Assembly: GCA_900551445.1 (NCBI GenBank)
Contig: URWA01000036.1
Span: 1-29,195, forward strand
Length of the DNA: 29,195 bases
Direction of reading: 5' to 3'
DNA from: an uncultured Bacteroides sp.
GTDB lineage: Bacteria > Bacteroidota > Bacteroidia > Bacteroidales > Bacteroidaceae
In this document: in pieces, positions 23,900 through 29,195 of the stretch
Position numbering within the stretch: position 1 is the stretch's first letter
Layout: each line of letters starts with the position of its first letter
Translations under genes and position numbers: made by a program
The notes under the pieces: generated by a model
Databases searched by the model: none
What the model saw: the letters and a program-made list of their open reading frames with translations, nothing else
Told to the model about the DNA's origin: nothing

Positions 23900-26866
23900 A
23901 TGCTAAACAACCTGAGAATTAAACTCCGACAGCTTTATTTCAAGGATACGCAGTTTGCCAACCTGATGACAAAGCGTATTTTCAACGTCCTGCTGGTGGC
24001 CAATCCGTACGACGCGTTCATGCTCGAAGACGATGGCCGCATCGATGAGAAGATTTTTAATGAATACATGAACCTGAGCCTGCGCTATCCACCCCGTTTT
24101 ACCCAGGTGTCCACGGGAGAGGAGGCATGGGAGCAGTTGCGCAACACCATGTTCGACCTGGTCATCTGTATGCCGGGTTCCGACAACAGTGACACCTTCG
24201 ACATTGCCCGCGACATCAAGCGGGAGTATCCCCATCTGCCGCTGGTAGTGCTGACTCCTTTTTCGCATGGCATCAAGGAACGGATGGAACACGAGGACCT
24301 GAGTATCTTCGAATACGTGTTCTGCTGGCTGGGGAATACCGACCTGCTGGTCTCCATCATCAAGCTGATTGAGGACAAGATGAACCTGGAGCACGACATC
24401 AAGGAAATCGGTGTACAGATGATTCTGCTCGTGGAAGATTCCATCCGGTTCTATTCGTCCGTACTGCCCAATCTCTACAAGTTCGTGCTCCGCCAGAGCC
24501 AGGAATTTGCCACCGAAGCCCTGAACGAGCACCAGCGTACGCTGCGCATGCGCGGTCGTCCTAAAATCGTGCTGGCCCGTTCGTACGAAGAAGCCATGGA
24601 CCTGTATAACAAGTACCAGAACAACATGCTGGGTGTCATTTCCGATGCCCGTTTCCCCCGTGGAGGCGTAAACGACCCGGAAGCCGGGGTAAGTTTGCTG
24701 CGTGAGATACGCAAGCACGACCCATTTATCCCGCTGATTCTGCAGTCGGCCGAAGAAAGCAACCGCCAATATGCCCCGGAACTGGATGCCGTGTTCATCG
24801 ACAAGAATTCCAAGAAGATGAACATCGACCTGCGCGAAGCCGTGTCCGATAACTTCGGGTTCGGTGACTTCATCTTCCGCGACCCCCACACCCTGAAGGA
24901 AGTGGCCCGCATCCATAACCTGAAAGAACTGCAGAACGTGATTTTCGCCATTCCGGCCGAATCCTTCCTTTACCACATCAGCCGCAACCACATCTCGCGC
25001 TGGCTGTATTCGCGTGCCATCTTCCCGGTGGCCGAGTTCCTGAAACAGATTACGTGGGAATCCCTTCAGGACATCGACGCACACCGGCAGATTATTTTCG
25101 AAGCCATCGTGAAATACCGCAAGATGAAAAACCAGGGCGTGGTGGCCGTGTTCCAGCGCGACCGTTTCGACCGCTATTCCAATTTTGCCCGTATCGGCGA
25201 CGGCTCTTTGGGAGGCAAGGGGCGCGGACTGGCCTTCATCGACAACATGGTGAAACGTCATCCCGAGTTCGACGAGTTTGAAAACGCTTCGGTCATGATT
25301 CCGAAAACCGTGGTGCTCTGTACCGATGTGTTCGATGAATTCATGGACTCCAACCAGCTGTATCAGATAGCCTTGAGCGATGCCGCCGACGACGTGATTC
25401 TGCAGGCCTTCCTCCGGGCCAAGCTGCCCGACAGTCTGGTAGAAGACTTTTTCGCCTTCTTCGATGCCGTCAAGGCCCCCATTGCCATCCGTTCGTCCAG
25501 TCTGCTGGAAGACTCCCACTACCAGCCGTTTGCCGGTATCTATTCCACCTACATGATTCCCTATCTGGACGACAAGTACGAAATGCTCCGCATGCTGAGC
25601 GATGCCATCAAGGGCGTATATGCCTCCGTATATTATAAGGACAGCAAGGCCTACATGCAGGCCACCAGCAACGTCATCGACCAGGAAAAGATGGCCGTCA
25701 TCCTCCAGGAAGTGGTCGGCACCCAGTATGGCGACCGCTATTATCCGGCCATATCCGGGGTGGCCCGCTCCATCAACTATTATCCCATCAACGACGAACT
25801 GGCCGAAGAAGGTACGGTGAGCCTGGCGTTGGGACTCGGGAAATACATTGTCGACGGCGGCCTCACCTTGCGCGTCTGTCCGTACCACCCCACGCAGGTA
25901 CTCCAGACCAGTGAGATGGAAATCGCCTTGCGCGAGACACAGACCCGCTTCTATGCCCTCGACCTGAAGAACCTGGGGCAGAACTTCTCGCTCGACGACG
26001 GGTTCAACCTGCTGAAGCTCCATGTGAAAGATGCCGAAGCCGACGGTGCCTTGAACTTCATCGCCTCGACCTACGACCCGTATGACATGGTGATACGCGA
26101 CGGCATCTATCCCGGCGGGCGCAAGCTCATCACCTTCGCCAACATCCTTCAGCACGACGTCTTCCCCTTGGCCCGCATCCTTCAGCTTGTGCAGAAGTAC
26201 GGTCAGGGCGAGATGCGCCGTCCGGTGGAAATCGAGTTTGCCGTCAACTTGGACGCCCGCACCAAGAGCGGCGTGTTCTATCTGCTGCAAATCCGCCCGA
26301 TGGTCGATGTGAAAGCCGGGCTCGACGAAGACTTGACCCAAGTACCGGAAGAAAAGCTCCTGCTCAAGAGCGAAAATTCGTTGGGACATGGCGTGATGGA
26401 CGACATACAGGACGTCATCTATGTGAAGACCGAAGGCTATTCCGCCTCCAACAACCAGCTGATAGCCTACGACATCGAGAAGCTCAACCGCCGTTTCCTC
26501 GACGAAGGCAAGCATTATATTCTGGTGGGACCCGGGCGGTGGGGCAGCAGCGACACCTGGCTCGGCATACCGGTGAAATGGCCGAACATCTCGGCGGCCC
26601 GCATCATCGTAGAAGCCGGACTGACCAATTACCGGGTAGACCCCAGTCAGGGCACCCATTTCTTCCAGAACCTGACATCCTTCGGGGTAGGCTATTTCAC
26701 CATCAATGCCTACATGAACGACGGTATCTACAACCAAGCCTTGCTCGACAGCATGCCCGCCGTGGAAGAAACGAAGTTCCTCCGTTGGGTACGGTTTGAA
26801 AAGCCGCTCACCGTGAAGATGGATGGGAAGAAAAAACTCGGTGTGGTGGAACTGCCGGAAAGTTGA
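23900..26866 (+). CDS. Double-receiver / PEP-synthase ATP-grasp fusion protein
   Basis: A 988-aa protein. Residues 27-160 form a receiver-like domain whose phospho-acceptor position is Cys (DLVICMPG, C90) and which lacks the acidic pair, so it is a pseudo-receiver. Residues 172-325 form a second receiver with the acidic pair E179-D180, likely acceptor D249 (VISDARFP), S283 and K302, so it could be phosphorylated. Residues 430-805 match the N-terminal ATP-binding domain of PEP synthase and pyruvate phosphate dikinase: GSLGGKGRGL, IAIRSSSLLEDSHYQPFAGIY, MAVILQEVV and the closing YLLQIRPM. The swivelling His domain and the PEP/pyruvate TIM barrel are absent. A C-terminal domain at about 860-988 has a conserved-looking VGPGRWGSSDTWLGIPV and VDPSQGTHFFQNL that I cannot name. 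Function is unknown; it cannot be a complete PEP synthase. Confidence 0.9.
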   Translation: MLNNLRIKLRQLYFKDTQFANLMTKRIFNVLLVANPYDAFMLEDDGRIDEKIFNEYMNLSLRYPPRFTQVSTGEEAWEQLRNTMFDLVICMPGSDNSDTFDIARDIKREYPHLPLVVLTPFSHGIKERMEHEDLSIFEYVFCWLGNTDLLVSIIKLIEDKMNLEHDIKEIGVQMILLVEDSIRFYSSVLPNLYKFVLRQSQEFATEALNEHQRTLRMRGRPKIVLARSYEEAMDLYNKYQNNMLGVISDARFPRGGVNDPEAGVSLLREIRKHDPFIPLILQSAEESNRQYAPELDAVFIDKNSKKMNIDLREAVSDNFGFGDFIFRDPHTLKEVARIHNLKELQNVIFAIPAESFLYHISRNHISRWLYSRAIFPVAEFLKQITWESLQDIDAHRQIIFEAIVKYRKMKNQGVVAVFQRDRFDRYSNFARIGDGSLGGKGRGLAFIDNMVKRHPEFDEFENASVMIPKTVVLCTDVFDEFMDSNQLYQIALSDAADDVILQAFLRAKLPDSLVEDFFAFFDAVKAPIAIRSSSLLEDSHYQPFAGIYSTYMIPYLDDKYEMLRMLSDAIKGVYASVYYKDSKAYMQATSNVIDQEKMAVILQEVVGTQYGDRYYPAISGVARSINYYPINDELAEEGTVSLALGLGKYIVDGGLTLRVCPYHPTQVLQTSEMEIALRETQTRFYALDLKNLGQNFSLDDGFNLLKLHVKDAEADGALNFIASTYDPYDMVIRDGIYPGGRKLITFANILQHDVFPLARILQLVQKYGQGEMRRPVEIEFAVNLDARTKSGVFYLLQIRPMVDVKAGLDEDLTQVPEEKLLLKSENSLGHGVMDDIQDVIYVKTEGYSASNNQLIAYDIEKLNRRFLDEGKHYILVGPGRWGSSDTWLGIPVKWPNISAARIIVEAGLTNYRVDPSQGTHFFQNLTSFGVGYFTINAYMNDGIYNQALLDSMPAVEETKFLRWVRFEKPLTVKMDGKKKLGVVELPES

Positions 26867-26876
26867 GCGCATTGGA

Positions 26877-26913
26877 CGTTGAACAAACAGAGTCTTTCTT
26901 TGTTTGTTCAATG
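26877..26913 (+). terminator. Strong hairpin after the receiver/ATP-grasp gene
   Basis: Perfect arms TTGAACAAACA/TGTTTGTTCAA (26879-26889 with 26901-26911), extended inwards by three pairs to a 5-nt loop. It begins just past the stop codon. There is no T-tract directly after, so it probably protects the 3' end or acts with the next hairpin. Confidence 0.55.
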
Positions 26914-26929
26914 GCATAAATTTAAGGAG

Positions 26930-26977
26930 GGGCAAGTCTGGGCTTAGAGAAGTCAAGACTTGCCCATTTATTTTATT
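26930..26977 (+). terminator. Terminator before the recombinase gene
   Basis: A perfect 10-bp stem GGGCAAGTCT/AGACTTGCCC (26930-26939 with 26956-26965) with a 16-nt loop, followed by ATTTATTTTATT. Confidence 0.75.
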
Positions 26978-27016
26978 GCTATTTAATGGATATTTTTTGT
27001 GAAAGTGTAATTTAAA

Positions 27017-27024
27017 AGGAGGAG
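27017..27024 (+). promoter_or_regulatory. Strong Shine-Dalgarno of the recombinase
   Basis: AAGGAGGA lies 8 nt before the ATG at 27033. Near-perfect Shine-Dalgarno sites are unusual in Bacteroidales and none of the neighbouring genes has one. It confirms the start codon. Confidence 0.65.
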
Positions 27025-27032
27025 TAAGAAGT

Positions 27033-28247
27033 ATGAAAAAGACATCCATCAAGCTAAAATTTAGAGCATCCGTGATACCTCAGAAAGAGGGTACACTGAT
27101 TTTTCAGGTGATTCATGACCGTAAGGTCCGTCGAATCAGAAGCCAGTTTAAGATTTTTAAGGAGGAATGGGATGAGGCTGCCGGCCGGATTCTGTTGGCA
27201 GCGTCAGCTCCGTCCCGATGTAGTCAGTTGCAAATCATACGTTTCAATGTGGAGTGGGAGTTCAGGCGCCTCAGAAAGATAATCGATACGTTGGAACGTT
27301 CAGGCAAGGAGTGGAATCTTGACGAAGTGATACAAAAATTCGATCCTGATATAAATAAGGAATATAGTGTGTTCCATTTCATTCAGGCCCAGATTTTGCA
27401 TAAAAAGCAGTTAGGCAAGATACGCTCCAGCGAAACTTACCAGGCCACTCTCAACAGTTTCATGAATTTCAGGCAAGGAATTGATCTGACTTTCGACATG
27501 TTCGATTCAGAACTGATGGAACTCTATGAGGCAGAACTGCGGAATCGGGGAGTCGTGCGGAACACCAGTTCCTTCTATCTGCGTATTTTGCGTACGAATT
27601 ACAAGCTGGCGGTAGAGAAAGGGCTCACGCAAGATTGCCATCCTTTCAAGCACGTATATTGCGGAATGGACAAAACGGTGAAGCGATGCCTTTCATTCGA
27701 AGAGATAAAAAGGATGAAAGAGTTGGACTTGTCCCTTAAACCAGCTTTGGATTTTGCCCGCGACATGTTCATCTTCAGCTTTTGCACGCGCGGTATGTCG
27801 TTTGTGGACATGGCCTATCTCAGGAAGAGCGATTTGAAGAACGGCTATCTCATTTACCGTCGGAAAAAGACCGGTCAGCTGCTGACCATTGAATGGACCC
27901 GTCAGATGCAAGTCATTTTGGACAAGTATGAATCAAATCCCACCCAGTATCTTCTTCCCTTGATTCTCCGTGAAGACGGTAATGAACGCCGTCAGTACCA
28001 GAATCAGATGATGAAGATCAACCGAAGTTTGAAGGAGATTGCTTCCCTCGTGCACTTGTCTGTACCCTTATCCTTATATTATAGTCGCCACAGCTGGGCT
28101 ACTATAGCCAGAGGGAAATCCATACCTTTGTCCGTCATTAGCGAAGGATTGGGACACGATTCTGAACTCACAACACAAATTTATCTCGATTCCATCAAGT
28201 CGGTAGAGGTGGACAGGGCCAACCGAAAAATCCTGAGAGGTCTTTAA
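27033..28247 (+). CDS. Tyrosine-type site-specific recombinase (probable DNA invertase)
   Basis: A 404-aa protein. The N-terminal arm-binding region (LKFRASVIPQKEGTLIFQVIHD) and the core-binding SAM-like domain (about 110-205) precede the catalytic domain (about 215-404). Catalytic residues are R253 (CTRGMSFVDMAYL), Lys near 278 (RRKKTGQ), R352 (YYSRHSWATIA), H375 (GLGHDSELT) and nucleophile Y384 (TQIYLDS). The usual box II His of HxxR is Tyr349, a variation also seen in Bacteroides recombinases of this type. The gene ends 22 bp before a 16-bp inverted repeat whose partner lies 559 bp further on, so its likely job is inversion of that segment rather than integration. No mobility or phage genes accompany it. 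It is preceded by two hairpins and a strong Shine-Dalgarno. Confidence 0.92.
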   Translation: MKKTSIKLKFRASVIPQKEGTLIFQVIHDRKVRRIRSQFKIFKEEWDEAAGRILLAASAPSRCSQLQIIRFNVEWEFRRLRKIIDTLERSGKEWNLDEVIQKFDPDINKEYSVFHFIQAQILHKKQLGKIRSSETYQATLNSFMNFRQGIDLTFDMFDSELMELYEAELRNRGVVRNTSSFYLRILRTNYKLAVEKGLTQDCHPFKHVYCGMDKTVKRCLSFEEIKRMKELDLSLKPALDFARDMFIFSFCTRGMSFVDMAYLRKSDLKNGYLIYRRKKTGQLLTIEWTRQMQVILDKYESNPTQYLLPLILREDGNERRQYQNQMMKINRSLKEIASLVHLSVPLSLYYSRHSWATIARGKSIPLSVISEGLGHDSELTTQIYLDSIKSVEVDRANRKILRGL

Positions 28248-28269
28248 ATACTTGTATATAAATGGATTC

Positions 28270-28285
28270 TCTCCTAAGATGAGAT
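28270..28285 (+). repeat. Left inverted repeat (IR-L)
   Basis: TCTCCTAAGATGAGAT, 22 bp after the recombinase stop codon. Matching ends at both borders: the flanking bases do not pair with those of the partner. Confidence 0.9.
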
Positions 28286-28500
28286 GGTTTCTTATACTTT
28301 AATAATTAAAAATCAAATGTTTAGGTATTTCTTATCAAATCATTTGGTCAACAAATCAGGATTTCTTTTGAAAGTAAATACGAAAACTGACACATAGGAC
28401 TAATTTTTATCAACAAAATTTATAACTAGCTAGAACTTAATTTACAGTCATTTAATTATCCAAAATCAAGAAACGAATTCTTTTTAACTTCATGGGATAA

Positions 28501-28590
28501 TCTCTGTCCCATAGTGTGGTTTTTGTATCCCACAGTGTGAAATATATATCCCACACTGTGAGATTTGTATTTCACACTGTGGTACAGAGA
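28501..28590. repeat. Four 21-bp-spaced palindromes forming a 90-bp inverted-symmetric array
   Basis: CATAGTGTG at 28510, CACAGTGTG at 28531, CACACTGTG at 28552 and CACACTGTG at 28573: starts exactly 21 bp apart. The first two have G at the centre and the last two C, so the array is mirror-symmetric around 28545.5. It is enclosed by TCTCTGT (28501-28507) and ACAGAGA (28584-28590). It may be an operator array, or in RNA a long hairpin followed by ATTTTTCTT. Confidence 0.85.
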
Positions 28591-28657
28591 ATTTTTCTTA
28601 TAGATTCAGAAAATAGATAGGAGGAAAAAAGATTTTCAGAGAAGAAGAAAGCAGGCT

Positions 28658-28689
28658 CCCGCCATTGATGGAACCGAATCAATGGCGGG
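28658..28689. terminator. Hairpin inside the invertible segment
   Basis: A perfect 12-bp GC-rich stem CCCGCCATTGAT/ATCAATGGCGGG (28658-28669 with 28678-28689) with an 8-nt loop. The flanks are only moderately T-rich, more so on the minus strand. It probably blocks read-through across the segment. Confidence 0.55.
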
Positions 28690-28784
28690 TTCATTGTCAA
28701 AAATCGAATATGCCGACAATATATCCCCTAATGAACGTGAGGCATGACCGAAAAGATTATGAATGAAATAAAAATCTAAAAATA

Positions 28785-28814
28785 CTTGAATATAGATTTA
28801 ATTTACTATCTTTG
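28785..28814 (+). promoter_or_regulatory. Outward promoter in the invertible segment, ON orientation
   Basis: -33 CTTG (28785-28788), an 18-bp spacer and -7 TATCTTTG (28807-28814). Transcription would start near 28820, inside the segment, and cross IR-R towards the UpxY-like ORF. Confidence 0.7.
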
Positions 28815-28828
28815 TCACGAAGAATATT

Positions 28829-28844
28829 ATCTCATCTTAGGAGA
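28829..28844 (-). repeat. Right inverted repeat (IR-R)
   Basis: ATCTCATCTTAGGAGA, the exact reverse complement of IR-L. With flanks it forms 8-bp arms ATTATCTC/GAGATAAT around a 7-bp spacer ATCTTAG. Confidence 0.9.
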
Positions 28845-29007
28845 TAATTGTTTAAAAAGAGGAAAAACACCGTTTGCTATCTTCCTGTAAAAGGACAGCA
28901 AAGTGGAAAGTGAAGGGGATAAACATTGTAAAGTTTTATATCTGATATTTGTAACTGCTTGTTATTTAGTGTTTTATAATAGCTTGCAGGACTAGAGAGT
29001 ATGCCTT

Positions 29008-29195
29008 ATGTTGAACTATGAATTACATTCTCCTGATCAAAACGATATACAGGTTAATGAGTTGTTGTTTATCAAAGAAGCAATGGCGTTGCCACAATGG
29101 TTCGTCATGCGCGATTTGAAAAGAAGTAATGCCAAACAGCCGTAAGCATTCGATAAACTACAAGTTTTAAACCTTTATATACAACAATAGCGACT
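29008..29195 (+). pseudogene. UpxY-like (NusG-type) antiterminator, N-terminus, probably broken; cut by window edge
   Basis: An ATG at 29008 opens 45 codons ending at TAA 29143-29145. The last 20 residues include WFVMRDLKRSNAKQP, which resembles the N-terminal NGN-domain start of UpxY-family antiterminators of Bacteroidales polysaccharide loci. In the same frame after the stop, AFDKLQVLN continues in the style expected of the family, and a second stop TAG follows at 29188-29190. This suggests a degenerate gene rather than a genuine 45-aa peptide. UpxY proteins let RNA polymerase pass termination signals in the leader of their own locus. The family call rests on recalled family patterns, and the remainder of the locus lies beyond the window. 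Confidence 0.5.

Larger units (their letters stand above)
28270..28844. mobile_element. Predicted invertible promoter segment (575 bp)
   Basis: Bounded by perfect 16-bp inverted repeats TCTCCTAAGATGAGAT (28270-28285) and its reverse complement (28829-28844). It contains an outward promoter (28785-28814), a 12-bp hairpin (28658-28689) and a 21-bp-period palindrome array (28501-28590), but no ORF. The adjacent tyrosine recombinase is the obvious invertase. Each repeat holds a 7-bp centre CTAAGAT flanked by TCTC/GAGA arms, as expected for a tyrosine recombinase crossover site. Confidence 0.85.
28248..29007. other. Non-coding switch region between recombinase and UpxY-like ORF
   Basis: 760 bp without a supported gene, AT-rich. 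It consists of a short spacer, the invertible segment (28270-28844) and a leader of about 160 bp (28845-29007). The leader contains a hairpin around 28873-28903 (TTTGCT/AGCAAA outer arms). In UpxY-controlled loci the leader is where premature termination is overcome. Confidence 0.7.

Noticed and set aside
23903..27052. 1049-codon open frame on the minus strand opposite the receiver/ATP-grasp gene
   Set aside because: The plus-strand gene has clear domains throughout. The opposite frame is open because of codon bias, and its translation is rich in V, H, G and Q with no recognisable motif.
28501..28590. CRISPR-like array
   Set aside because: The 21-bp units have no spacers of CRISPR length, are themselves palindromic, number only four, and no cas gene is near.
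28441..28600. Phage or plasmid attachment site for the recombinase
   Set aside because: No direct-repeat att pair, tRNA target or accompanying integrative-element genes are seen in the window.
28270..28844. Insertion-sequence or MITE interpretation of the 16-bp inverted repeats
   Set aside because: No transposase lies inside, no target-site duplication is seen flanking the repeats, and the adjacent tyrosine recombinase plus internal promoter fit an invertible switch better.

Overview
The window is chromosomal DNA from a gut-type Bacteroidales bacterium, most likely Bacteroides or Phocaeicola. The evidence is the promoter grammar: many genes are preceded by the Bacteroides pair of a TTTG-like -33 box and a TAnnTTTG -7 box 18-21 bp apart. 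Most starts lack a strong Shine-Dalgarno sequence, and the gene families fit (class II NrdJ, NADP-type GdhA, a UpxY-like antiterminator, a Bacteroides-type tyrosine recombinase). The species cannot be fixed from the sequence alone.

Layout. (1) 1-2965: the 5' part of a tRNA-Tyr gene, ribH and a TPR membrane protein on the minus strand, divergent from recF plus a DUF721/DciA-like gene. (2) 2933-8847: a tight six-gene minus-strand cluster: Crp/Fnr regulator, M3 peptidase, small lipoprotein, dCMP deaminase, S41 protease, 5-formyl-THF cyclo-ligase. (3) 9030-11884: marC, then mnmA with a Sel1-repeat protein, on the plus strand. (4) 12043-15730: gph, folB and B12-dependent ribonucleotide reductase nrdJ on the minus strand. 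(5) 16061-18274: a nitroreductase convergent with dnaA across a shared terminator. The 434-bp AT-rich region behind dnaA carries a cluster of TTATCA motifs and is a candidate origin or dnaA control region. (6) 18709-21857: MCE-domain protein and N-acetylmuramoyl-L-alanine amidase on the minus strand, divergent from folD. (7) 21946-22126: two identical tandem tRNA-His genes. (8) 22352-26866: gdhA, divergent from a 988-aa protein with two receiver-like domains fused to a PEP-synthase-type ATP-binding domain. (9) 27033-29195: a phase-variation module.

The phase-variation module is the most interesting part. A tyrosine recombinase gene ends 22 bp before a perfect 16-bp inverted repeat (28270-28285), whose partner lies at 28829-28844. 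The 575-bp segment between them holds an outward-facing Bacteroides-type promoter, a 12-bp terminator-like hairpin, and four CACA(C/G)TGTG-type palindromes spaced exactly 21 bp apart. Past the right repeat comes a leader and a short ORF resembling the N-terminus of UpxY-type (NusG-like) antiterminators, closed by in-frame stops. This matches the architecture of Bacteroidales invertible-promoter capsule loci, here captured in the apparent ON orientation but with a probably broken first gene. The central palindrome array is, to my knowledge, not a standard part of such switches.

Functionally, the core genes cover replication and repair (dnaA, recF, dciA-like), dNTP and folate supply (nrdJ, dCMP deaminase, folB, folD, 5-FCL), riboflavin (ribH), tRNA modification (mnmA), envelope maintenance (amidase, MCE, S41 protease) and nitrogen assimilation (gdhA).
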